Below, piece after piece: positions 12,209 to 24,900 of a DNA stretch of 64,000 nt (position 1 is its first letter; every line of letters starts with the position of its first letter). The DNA comes from Megalonaias nervosa (taxonomy: Eukaryota; Mollusca; Bivalvia; Unionida; Unionidae): contig JAECUM010003292.1 of assembly GCA_016617855.1 (NCBI GenBank), positions 62,001 through 126,000 of the forward strand. Direction: 5' to 3'. The position numbers and the translations under genes are program-made. The notes beneath the pieces were generated by a model. That model was not told the origin of the DNA. It did no database searches and was given only the letters and a program-made list of their open reading frames with translations.

Positions 12209-12662
12209 CTTTTGATGTATCAGAATAATATAATCCAAAAATGTTTTTTTCTGAAATTCCTATAATTCAAAATTAATGTTCCAGTCCAAGAATGTTATAG
12301 ATGAGCACTTTCCAGTGAATAATAATTTGAATAAATAATTCCACCAAAATTGAATACTAAACACAACAATAGGGCTGATAATCTGCCTCAGATGTTGAAT
12401 GCAACAATGAGTAATTTCTCAAGTAAATGGCATGATATAAAAATCTAAGTTACAAAAAGTAGAACCAGGATGAGGGTCAAAGCTCCATTTCTAGAATATT
12501 CTCTGAACAAGATAAAATCTGTTACTAAAATTATAATAAAAAGCATGGTAAACATCAGGTAGACCAGGTATTTCCATGGGGACTACCAGTGACCTAAACC
12601 CAAATAAACTTGTTTACTTCCATTGATAATGATTTGGATACTTAATCCATAATCCTAAAGAA

Positions 12663-12668
<6 letters not shown>

Positions 12669-12706
<38 letters not shown>
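12669..12706. repeat. (TA)n microsatellite
   Basis: About 19 TA dinucleotides near the right end of solo LTR copy 2. Confidence 0.95.
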
Positions 12707-12708
<2 letters not shown>

Positions 12709-13002
12709 TGTTGTTTACAAATCAATGTTTCTAGTCAGGTATATAGTGAACTTAATTTTGGACAAGGTCAAGTACAAAATGCAGTTATACGTAACATAAT
12801 AATCATGGAGAAAAACCAACAACTACAAATTAAATATACATAACAAAATCATGAGCTATGTTTTTTTGCAGTCGGAGTTGACATATAAGTTTGTACATAT
12901 GGCATACACAAGTGGATTCGTACTAAAACCTTTGAAGTACTTTTGATACAACTGTCTCCTTTACAGATAATCAGGTCTCTCACAGAATTTTTTCTTCTTC
13001 AG

Positions 13003-13060
13003 GTTGTAGAGAAAGATGCAGATCCTGAAACAACCCTTCTTCAGTACTTAAGGACAAAAT
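13003..13060 (+). CDS. XDH coding exon (first seen): start of [2Fe-2S] domain
   Basis: 58 bp, phase 0 in and phase 1 out. Acceptor ttcttcttcag, donor gtatcc. Encodes [19 protein letters not shown], which matches the conserved segment just after the N-terminal 'VNG-K' strand of XDH (about residues 15-34 by analogy with vertebrate XDH). The preceding exon should end in the initiator segment. I could not find it in 1-13000. Confidence 0.92.
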
Positions 13061-15867
13061 GTATCCAGTGTAACATTGTTGTATGGGATTAACTACTTGC
13101 CACATCGGATGCGGGAGGTTGCGGGTTTGAACCCTGGCTGGGTCATACCAAAGGCTTATAAAAAAAATGGTACTAACAACTGCCTTGCTAGGTGCTCAGC
13201 ATTAAGAGGTTAGTGTTAGGACTGGTTGGCCTGGTGTCAGGAATATTTGACTGGGTGGGACATCATGCTACATGTCCGCGGCATGATGCCCCAGTGCTAG
13301 ACATCACTATAAATGCCACACTGCAGACATCATAACGATATGACAGAAAAATTTTTAAAAATCCAAATCACACACACACAATACTTACCACACGGAGTGT
13401 GCCATCCAGCAGAGTGTAACACAAAGATAAAAAAAACTTTTTCTGTCCATTGAAAAGATATATCCATTGAACATACCCAGGCCCCATTTCATAAAATATT
13501 TCAGAGGTAAAACTTGCTAGATGCAGTTTGCTACAAATCATTTTTCAACAATACACCAGATATGTTATAGCTGTTAAAACTTTATAATAGGCCAAAGAAT
13601 TGTGAACTTTTATTTGTTTCTTTCTTCCTTTATCAGGTATAAATATACTTTTAATGAAGCATTAATAATAAACAATGAACGTTTGATAAAAAACATAAAG
13701 TATTACATGCTGTTTTTTTAATAAAAAAATTATGTTTGTTATTTCGATTTTACTACCTAATTGACATTTTTCTTCTGTGACAGTTCTTACCCCCATGTGC
13801 CTACCCAAGAGGATCATATTTTTGGGTCAAGGTCCAAATGGGGGAAATATGGTTATATGTGTTTTACAAAACATTGTAGAAGGAGGGATTTCCACATTTT
13901 CCTTGACTTGTGTATCAGTACGTTTGACTGGGACGAAGCTAGGATGTGGGGAGGGAGGATGCGGAGCCTGCACTGTGATGATATCCAAATATGACTCATA
14001 CACAAGGAAAATACAGTATCCTTTATTCATTTTTACTTGACACCATTGCTTTGTTATGTTTTGTTTGTCAGCCTTCTGCAATTAGCTAAGTTATATACTT
14101 TTTGTTTCCCTTGCTTATTCTTTTTCAACCAGATCTGGTATATGCTGTAGACCTGGCTGAGTTAGATTGGCATCATTCATGGTATATGCTGTAGACCTGG
14201 CTGAGTTAGATTGGCATCATTCAGAATCATCATCTAGCAACATCATAGCCTCCAATTGTTAGTCTCATTCACTTTTATTTCTGTATTGTAAATCCCTTTA
14301 ATTTGTGTATGGAAAATCCCTTGCATTTGTGCATTGTAAATCCCATTCATTTGTGTATGGTAAAATCACTTTCATTTCTGTATGGTATATCCTTTTTGCA
14401 TCATCTTTGAGCAGAGATATTGTTGAATTTGCCCACCTTTTGTTTCCTCGTGGTAATTCTTATAAATGGATTTGGAGAAAATGTTATGTGTAGTTCTATA
14501 ATAATATATCTTATGCAGAATTTTATTGCCAGCTTTCTGTGTTCAGAACAACCTGGGTTAGTTTAATTTTCATTTCATATGCATTTTTCTTTAGTGGAGT
14601 AGTGGTTCCTGATTACTGGATCCATCCACTTTTTTCCAGACAGTAATTCCCTTAATTGTTCTTGAATTCTGAGATAATTTTAACTGTAACTCTTTTTTGA
14701 TATTAAATCAGTGAAGGTTTTAATTGTCAGCTTTCTGTGTACTCTGTAATCATTTAATGAAGTAAATGGCTGCTGAATGTTGAACCTACATTTAGTATGC
14801 AACTTTATCTTAATGAGATCTGATCTAGATTCATTTGTCAGTGCTCTGCATCATCTGTATCATCATCTTTAACAATGTACCTTAACTCTTTTACTACATC
14901 ATCATTGTCACCTAGTCCTTTCCTCCCCAAACTGACACATCAGTTTTTGTAATTTACTGGTTTAGAATTAAATTGGTCCCATATCAGAGTAGCAAAATGA
15001 TTTTCACGGTTACTTTAGGAGGTATTGTTATCTTATGACTTTAATGTTAAGAAATTTTAATTTTTGATAAATTGTTTTAATTGTATTATTAAATGCTGTC
15101 ACAATTAAGTATTGTCAAGAAAAACATAGCAAACTGTTTCCTGGCTGTAATTATCAACACTGTTGATCAAATTTTTTTATAAGGATGCAGTTTTAGTGTA
15201 TTAGGAAGAAGACTGAGGTCACATAAACTTGATTGACATTATTATTACTGTGTAATAGAAGGACCATTATACAGCATGTACATTGTCAATGAGCCAATCT
15301 TACAGTTTGCATGTTGTGACATGTAATTATTTCATGAACATTATTGCAGTAATTTTGGATTTTTTTTATAGAGTATGGTATTGATGAGTACATTTTGAGG
15401 TTTTAATGGAGCACAGAATACCAATATTACTGTAGGCAGAGGTTTTAATGGAGCACAGAATACCATTTTACTTTAGGCAGAGGTTTTAATGGAACACAGA
15501 ATACCAATATTACTGTAGGCAGAGCTTGAGCTGGAACATGAAAAAACTACAGTATTTAAGGCTGAAATCAGAGGTTTTAATGGAACATAAAAAAATTATA
15601 GTATTTGAGGCTGAGACATAGGTTTTAATGGAAAATGAAATAACTATAGTATTTCAGACTAAAAGCAGAGGTTTTAATGGAAAAAGAAATACCAGTATTA
15701 TTTGAGGCTTGGGAAAGAGATAATTTTTCTGTACTCAATAATACCCTATATTGCTCTCATTAAAGTGCCATTTGCTTTGTCGCATTTTTCACATATTAAT
15801 AAGATGAAAAATCATGCACAACTTTTTATAATAAGTTCATTTCACAACAAAAGTTTTTTGTGACCTT

Positions 15868-15921
<54 letters not shown>

Positions 15922-18900
15922 TCATTCCTATAACTAGCTGCAACAAGTGAAGCTTGAACTTAGGATTAAAAGAATGTGTGGGTGTGGGTACTGTATGTGT
16001 CAGTAACATTAATGGGATTAAAAGAGTGTGTGGGTACTGTATGTGTCAATAACATTAATGGGATTAAAAGAGTGTGTGGGTGTGGTACTGTATGTGCCAA
16101 TAACATTAATGGGATTAAAAGAGTGTTATGTGCCAATAACATTAATGGGATTAAAAGAGTGTGTGGGTACTGTATGAGTCAATAACATTAATGGGATTAA
16201 AAGAGTGTGTGGGTACTGTATGTGCCAATAACATTAATGGAATTAAAAGAGTGTGTGGGTACTGTATGTGTCAATAACATTAATGGGATTAAGAGTGTGT
16301 GTGTACTGTATGTGTTAATAACACTAATGGGATTAAGAGTGTTTGGGTACTGTATGTTTCAATAACATTAATGGGATTAAGAGTATGTGTCAGTAACTTT
16401 AATAGGATTAAGAGTGTGTGGGTACTCTATGTGTGAATAATGTTAATAGGATAATAAAAGTATTGTGATAGGAAAATTTTCAGAGTTTGATGAAAGAATT
16501 TTCCAAAAAAGCTAGTGCATTCAGGTATTTATTAGCATATGTCTCCAGTTGTTCAGAGAGAAATGTGTGTAATACGCATATTGACAGCTTTCATGTCAAC
16601 TTAATTATCTGTAATATGTATATTGACAGCTTTCTTGTCAACTTAGTTATCTGTAATATGTATATTTACATCTTTTGTGTCAACATAGTTATTTGTAATA
16701 TGCATATTGACAGCTTTCATATCCACTTAGTTATCTCTAATGTGCATATTGACAGCTTTCCTGTCAACTTAGTTATCTGTAATATGTATATTTACATCTT
16801 TCATGTCAACATAGTTATTTGTAATATGCATATTTACATCTTTCATGTCAACATAGTTATTTGTAATATGCTTATTGACAGCTTTCATGTCAACTTAGTT
16901 ACATGTAATATTTATATTGACAACTTTCATGTCAACATAGTTTTTAGTAATATACTTAGTGACAGCTTTTCATGTCAACATAATTATCTGTAATATGCAT
17001 ATTGACAGCTTTCATGTCAACTTAGTTATCTGTAATATGCTTATTGACAGCTTTCATGTCAACATATTTACCTGTAATATGCATATCAACAGCTTTCATG
17101 TCATCTTAGTTGCCTGTAATATGCTTATTGGTAGCTTTCATGTCAACATAGTTATTTATAATATGTTTTTGGCCACTTTCTTGTCAACTTTGTTGCCTGT
17201 AATATGCACATTGATAGCTTTCTTGTGGATGAGTAAGAAATATCTGTAATATGCATATTGACAGCTTTCATGTCAACTTATATTATTATGTGATAAATTG
17301 TATATGAAATGGGCACCTCTGTCATGCATTATATAATCAGCTGAATATGAAATGGGTTCTTTTATGATGTTATTTTGTGATAAATTGAATACGAAATATG
17401 TCAAATCTGTTAAACAAAATATGAAATGGGTGCTTTATGTCAGGTTGCAGTGTAATAATTAAATATGAAATAAGTGCTTTATGTCATGTTACAGTGTGAT
17501 AATTGAATATGAAATAGGTGCTTTATGTCATGTTATAGTGTGATAATTAAATATGAAATAGGTGCTTTATGTCATGTTATAGTGTGATAATTAAATATGA
17601 AATAGGTGCTTTATGTCATGTTATAGTGTGATAATTGAATATGAAATAGGTGCTTATGTCATGTTACAGTGTGATAATTGAATATGAAATAAGTGCTTTA
17701 TGTCATGTTATAGTGTGATAATTGAATATGAAATAGGTGCTTTGTGTCATGTTATAGTATGATAATTGAATATGAAATAGGTGCTTATGTCATGTTACAG
17801 TGTGATAGTTGAATATGAAATAGGTGCTTTATGTCATGTTACAGTGTGATAATTGAATATGAAATAAGTTCTTTATGTCATGTTACAGTGTAATAATTGA
17901 ATATGAAATGGGTGCTTTATATCATGTTACAGTGTGATAATTGAATATGAAATAAGTGCTTTATATCATGTTACAGTGTGATAATTGTATATCAGAAGGC
18001 GCTTATGTCATGTTACAGTGTGATAATTGAATATGAAATAGGTGCTTATGTCATGTTACTCTGTGATAATTGAATATGAAATAGGTGCTTATGTCATGTT
18101 ACAGTGTGATAATTGAATATGAAATAGGTGCTTTATGTCATGTTACAGTGTGATAATTGAATATGAAATAAGTGCTTTATGTCATGTTACAGGGTGATAA
18201 TTGAATATCAAAAGGTGCTTATGTCATGTTACTGTGTGATAATTAAATATGAAATAGGTGCTTATATCATGTTATAGTGTGATAATTGATTATGAAATAG
18301 GTGCTTTATGTCATGTTACAGTGTGATAATTAAATATGAAATAAGTTCTTTATGTCATGTTACAGTGTGATAATTGAATATCAAAAGGTGCTTTATGTCA
18401 TGTTATAGTGTGATAATTGAATATGAAATAGGTGCTTTGTGTCATATTATAGTATGATAATTGAATATGAAATAAGTGCTTATGTCATGTTACAGTGTGA
18501 TAATTGAATATGAAATAGGTGCTTTATGTCATGTTACAGTGTGATAATTGAATATGAAATAGGTGCTTTATGTCATATTACAGTGTGATAAACTGAATGT
18601 GACATAAGTGCTTATGTCATTTCTTAGTATGTGATCAATTGAACATAATATAGGTACTTGTGTCATGTGAAGTCCTGAAAAATAAGCAATAATTTTCAGC
18701 CTTCAAATTTGCTGTTGGCAGCTGGCTCAAAACTTGTTTTCTTAGCCATCTGCTTTTAAAACACTATAATATTTTTTGTTATTGTTACATTGACTTAGTC
18801 ATGTGCTTTTAATTTTAAGCTGGGTACTTAAAAGAGTAATGAGAAGACTGAATTTGTATGGTTTTCTCTCCAAGACTTACAAAAAAAAATGTATGTAACT

Positions 18901-21900
18901 GTTATGCATTCAGTTGATTTTTTGATGTACAGTCCTCAGTGCCTTGTTATTGTGATAATGCATATATGTCATAATTTGCTATAAATATATCTATTGGATT
19001 AATATTTTCCTTCATCTATATCTCAGACATTTTTCGGTGAATGCCTGTTTGTTACCTCTGTGTTCTGTTCATAGCATGGCAGTTACCACTGTTGAAGGAA
19101 TCGGCAGTGTGAAAAATGGACTACACCCTGTACAGGTATGCATTAAGGGCATACCAAAACTGTTGTGATGATTAGCAATAATTTGAAAGAAGTTTGGAAT
19201 TTATAATTTAGATTCAGCAATTCAGTTTGTGGATTTCAACTTCAGCTTGAATTTTAATTGATATGATGCTTGAATTTTAATTTATATGGTACACTATGCT
19301 TGAATTTTAATTTATATGGTACAATCTATGCATGAATTTTAATTTATGGTACACTGATTGCTTGGATTTTAATTTATATGGTTCACTGTATGCATGAATT
19401 ATAATTTATATGGTACACTCTATGCATGGATTTTAATTTATGGTACACTGATTGCTTGGATTTTAATTTATATGGTACACTGTATGCATGAATTATAATT
19501 TATATGGTACACTATGCATGAATTTTAATTTATATGATACACTGTATGCATGAATTATAATTTATATGGTACACTCTATGCATGAATTTTAATTTATGGT
19601 ACACTTATTGCTTGGATTTTAATTTATATGGTACACTGTATGCATGAATTATAATTTATATGGTACACTCTATGCATGAATTTTAATTTATATGGTACAC
19701 TCTATGCATGAATTTAATTTATGGTACACTGATTGCTTGGATTTTAATTTACATGGTACACTCTGCATGAATTATAATTTATATGGTACACTCTATGCAT
19801 TAATTTTAATTTATCTGGTACACTATGCATGAATTTTAACTTATTTGGTACACTCTATGCATGAATTTTAATTTATATGGTACACTCAATGCATGAATTT
19901 TAATTTATATGGTACACTCTATGCATGAATTTTAATTTATATGGTACACACTGTATGCATGAATTTTAATTTTTGTGGTAAAACTGATTGATTGGATTTA
20001 ATTTATATGGTACACTGTATGCTATTTTTGACTGTTAACAAACATAGTGACTATAATTGAAAGTCATTATGTCATAGATAGCCATCATCTGAGATAAGTA
20101 CCTAAAGGATCCATTTAGATTGCAAAGTCCTGGAAAAGAGTGAAAATAGTAATAATGATTTCCTTGCTTTTCTCATGATGGAAAAGTGATTGGGGTTTTG
20201 GACAAATTCTAAGGATGTCATGGAAATTATCTAAGATGTTTTAAAATAGTGACAGCTGCTGAATCATTTTGAAATTTTATTGTTGAGTCAACTTTGATAA
20301 AATATTCTTGTGAAATCAATTTTGCATAGTGGTGAAATGGTGTTGAACTCTTCAAACACATGGTTTTTTGGAGTGAAATTTACATGTAACTTAAATTGCA
20401 CATGTGAGGCTGATCAGAGAGAGAATTACAAAAATGATATGATAACAGGGAAATACAATCATTTACTTGAAATGCAATAAGTTTAAGTTTTAAAAGTTGC
20501 AGATATAACTGTCCATTAAAAATGAGAATTAGGATGTCATTAATTAACTTACCACACAACCAAATAGGCAGTTAAGATGCAAGATATTTGCCTACAATGA
20601 AGGCAAAACTTAGACTTGAAAAATGGCACAAAGTGGAAAGCATTTGCACATCCTCTTGAATGAGCATTCTGTCTAGGCATGGGCTGCAAGTTGTAAACTG
20701 ATGGACTATGAGATTTAGCCCTAAGTTTGCTATTGAAGGATCAACCACTCTCATATGACTTCTGTCTTGATAAGTGGGCAAAATTGTAGCACATTTATTG
20801 CTTAAAGAAAAGGCCAGGCAATGGACTGGCACCACTCTATCGCCAGTCCTAGCTCTGTCATTATCCATGCCCAGTAATGGTTATAGTGATTTTCTTTTCA
20901 CTCATACATGGTCTCAGTCTCAGATTTTCAAAGATGCTTAAAGCCAAGGTGTGAAGATTACCATTTCTGGTCATGGATGGAGTCCCAACTGTTGTCCAGT
21001 CTTTGCTGCCATTTCTGATTATGGATGGATTCTGAACCATTGTCCAGTCTTTGTTACCATTTCTGATCATAGACAGGCTCCCAACCTTGTTTACTGCCAT
21101 CATCTACCTGATACCATGTCCAGTCTTTGCTACCATTTCTGATCATGGATGGACTCCCAACTTTGTTTGCTGCCTTCATCTACCTGATTCCACTGTGAAG
21201 TCTTTGCTACCATTTCTGATCTTGGATGGACTCCCAATGCTGTTTACTGCCGTCATCTACCTGATTTAACTGTCCTGTCTTTGCTACCATTTCTGATCAT
21301 GGATGGACTCCCAACTTTGTTTGCTGCTTTCATCTACCTGATTCCGCTGTCAAAAGTTTGCTTCCATCACATTAATTTTCTTTGTCACTCCATTACTCTT
21401 ACATCAAAGAAGTATGTTGCAAGCTTCTTCATTTCCAGGATGTCTAGAGATGACTGAGCCCTCTGCATTCCAGGGTTTGGTCCTTCTTCTGTTCTGCCCA
21501 TGGCCACCAATATTATTCATGCATTTTTCAACATGTTAACCAAAAAACACCAGCCTTCATTCAAACAGTTACTGTAGTCTGGTTGAGTAACTGACACCTT
21601 GCACTGTTTTATAAGTAAATTCCAAATTCCAGTATTAATAGGCTTTTTTTCTAAAAGTTTCCATCTAACTTCACTCTGACCTTCTAAAAATTTCACATGT
21701 TGGTTTTCTACACCTAAGTCCCTGGTGTTTACAATATTTTGCAGGTCTCATAATATGGCCAATCTATTAAGAGAACTTGCCATGAATCTTTACACACACA
21801 TTCATCTCAAGATCAGGTTAGTTTGAAATGAAATTAGTGCTGCTCTCTCAATCAGTATGGCTGCCACAGTAGCCATCTTGAAACTCTTATTATTACTCCT

Positions 21901-24900
21901 CCTCAATGGATTCTTGTATCAACATTTGGGTTTTACTTGAAAGTCTATGTATGATGTCTAGTTGCTTCTGTATGAAAATGGTGTTTATCTGATGTTCAAT
22001 ACAGTGTCCATGGTAGACATCTTGAAAATGTTACTGTTAATCTTCTTGAACAGAAAGTCGTAATGGCATGGGGTATTCACCAGAAGACTTCTTTGGATGT
22101 CTACTTATTCCTAGCTGAAATTGGTTCTACTCTGTGACATAAAATATAGCCACCATGTGGCCATCTTTAAAATCTTATTGTTTTTGGGTTTAATGCCATT
22201 TCTCAGCACATGATAGGCTATACATGGTGGCCAGTGTGAAGAAATAATGGAAAACCCTGGTAAAAACCACTGACCTATGGGAAGCTATTGACAGTTTTCT
22301 CACATACCGACATTCGCTGATCCTGAGACTCAAACCCATGCAAACAGAGGCAAGACGATTGGTAAAGGCGTGTGCTTTAGACCACTCAGTCACTCTAAAA
22401 ATCTTGTTATCCTAACTACAGCTGAATGGTTTGTTATATGAGCTTAGGGTTTTCACTGAAAGACGTCTTATGATGTCTGATTGGTACTCAATGAAATGAT
22501 GCCAGTGTGATATCTAGTATTGCCACCATGGCAGCCATCTTGAAATTGTTGGTATTGCTACGCCTTCCTAAATGGCAGGTCATGTCAACATTAGGATTTC
22601 AGCAGAAGACATGATATCTAGTTGGTACTGAATAAAAATGGTGCCAGTCTGACCTCAAATATGGCCATCATGGCAGCCTTCTTAAAAATCTTGTTTCTTC
22701 TTCTCCTGAATGAAAAGTCATATCAACATGGGGTTTTCACCAGAAGACCTTTTTATAATATCTAGTTTGTCCTCAATGAAAATGGTGCCAATCTGAAACA
22801 CAATATGGCAACCATGGTGGCTGTCTTAAAATCTTATTATTGTTGCTCTCAGATTATATTGACATTGGGTTTTCACCAGAAGACCTTTAATGATATTTAG
22901 TTGGTCCTAATGAAAATGGTGCCCCACAGACATTCAGTATGGTTGATACAATGTATTGAAAATCTTATCACTAATTCTCCTGAATGGACTATCAAAAGTC
23001 TTCTGATTGTGCATAGTTTGCCCTGAATGGTTATGGTACTGATCTTGCATCCAATATGGCTGCCACAGTGGCTAATTTGAAATTCTTATTGTGCAGGAAT
23101 ATCAAAGAAAGTTTCAGCATTCACTAGTAAAAAAGAAGAAATGGTTTTATCTTGAATTCCATCAGTAGAGCTTCAGCACCATTGAGGGATTTTTGTTTTT
23201 TCTACATGTTAGACTCAGATGTTTGTCCTTTTTCATGAATTGGTAGTCTTAAAATGACTGTATCAACTGGTTTTGCAGTTGATCCTTTCCCACACATAAT
23301 AAATCTTGTACTTTGTTATTGTACTGGGTTTCATTGTTGATTCTCTTCCAGGTGTATTTATTCTGTACAAGAATGATTTACAGTGGGCCTTTGTTATAAC
23401 AGTAGGTAATAGAAGCCATATAAATATATGACATTGTAGATGAGACCACCTTGTATTGATATAATATGAAAGCATGTAGTTTTAATTGTAAACAAAACAA
23501 ATAAAGAGTGGAATTCAGTAAAACCATATTATAGTTGTAATTTATTAGCAGTTAATGAAATTCAAATTAAATGAAGTAGGAATGTTAAAACTAAAGCTAA
23601 TCAATGAGTGTGACTATAACAACATCCATATTACAGAAAGGGTCACATCATGCAGAAACAGCTAAATTTTACCAAGTGAATGGGACCCTGATAATACATT
23701 ACAGAAAGGGTCACATCATGCAGAAACAGCTAAATTTTACCAAGTGAATGGGACCCTGATAATACATTACAAAAAGGGGCCACATCATGCAGATAAAACT
23801 AAATTTTACCAAATGAATGGGACCATACTACCAAAGGGGGTACATTTTACTCATGTACTTTGTAATGAAAGACCATTGTTGTTATAAAATAGTGTACATG
23901 AATAATAACAAACGAACATTGTTATCATTAAATCTGCTACTTTGATCAGACAAGAGCCTGACATCCTGATCTTTTCCAGTCATTTGTATAGTAGTCATGT
24001 TATTTAATTTTGTTATTTCTTCATTTGATCTTTAGGAACGACTTGCGAAGTCACATGGGTCACAGTGTGGATTCTGCACTCCAGGTATTATCATGTCTAT
24101 GTACACTCTACTCCGTAACAACCCCCAGCCAGGGATACGGGACATGGAGAAGACATTTGAAGGTCAGCATAAGGTCATGTGATCAGTAAATCTCCTACAG
24201 ACAGCAGTTATTCATCTTGGAGACATGCTGTGCAGCTTTTATTATTTTTCTCCATATGTTTATTTTATAAATACTCTAGCAGTTAATGCTAACCTATGTA
24301 TTCATGTCAGTAAAGTCACTCCTATTTAGGACTTGTGTATTCCTGCTATTACAATATCCCTATTGAGGAGCATATACTCCTGTCTTTAAAAGTACTCCTA
24401 TTCAGGGCTGTTATGTATTCCTGTCTTTAAAAGTACTCCTATTCAATACTTGTGTATTCCTGTCTTTAAAAGTACTCCTATTCAGGACTGTTATGCTTTC
24501 CTGTCTTTAAAAGTATTCCTATTCAGGACTTGTGTAATCCTGTCTTTAAAAGTAATCCTATTCAGAACTGTTATGCTTTCCTGTCTTTAAAAGTACTTCT
24601 ATTCAGGTTTATTCCTGTCTTTAAAAATACTCCTTTTCAGGACTATTCCTGTTTTTAAAATCACTCCTATTCAAGACTTCTTTATTCTTGTCTTTAAAAG
24701 TACTCCTATTCAGGACTGTTATGTATTGCTGTCTTTAAAAGTACTCTATTCAGGACTGTTATGTATTCCTGTCTTTAAAAGTACTCCTATTCAGGACTGT
24801 TATGTATTCCTGTCTTTAAAAGTACTCCTATTCAGGACTGTTATGTATTCCTGTCTTTAAAAGTACTCCTATTCAGGACTTGTGTATTCCAGTCTTTTGA

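Larger units (their letters stand above)
11702..12845 (-). mobile_element. Gmr1-like family B solo LTR, copy 2
   Basis: The same LTR as at 6334-7034, in the same - orientation, running from tattatgactctatgg (LTR 3' end) to aaatatacataaca (LTR 5' end). No polypurine tract or RNase H follows, so it is a solo LTR. It is longer than the other copies because of a 5-copy 52-bp internal array and a (TA)n run. No clear target duplication was found. Confidence 0.75.

Noticed and set aside
16487..17249. A 168-codon frame with repeated '[11 protein letters not shown]' units
   Set aside because: It is a 42-bp repeat in frame by arithmetic (14 codons); no promoter, splice site or homology supports a protein.
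16568..18640. CRISPR-like regular repeats
   Set aside because: Repeats are contiguous with no unique spacers and lie in a eukaryotic intron; they are minisatellites.
20572..21103. Two - strand frames of 80-98 codons
   Set aside because: They partly overlap the 74-bp array; no domain is recognisable and the codons look non-coding.
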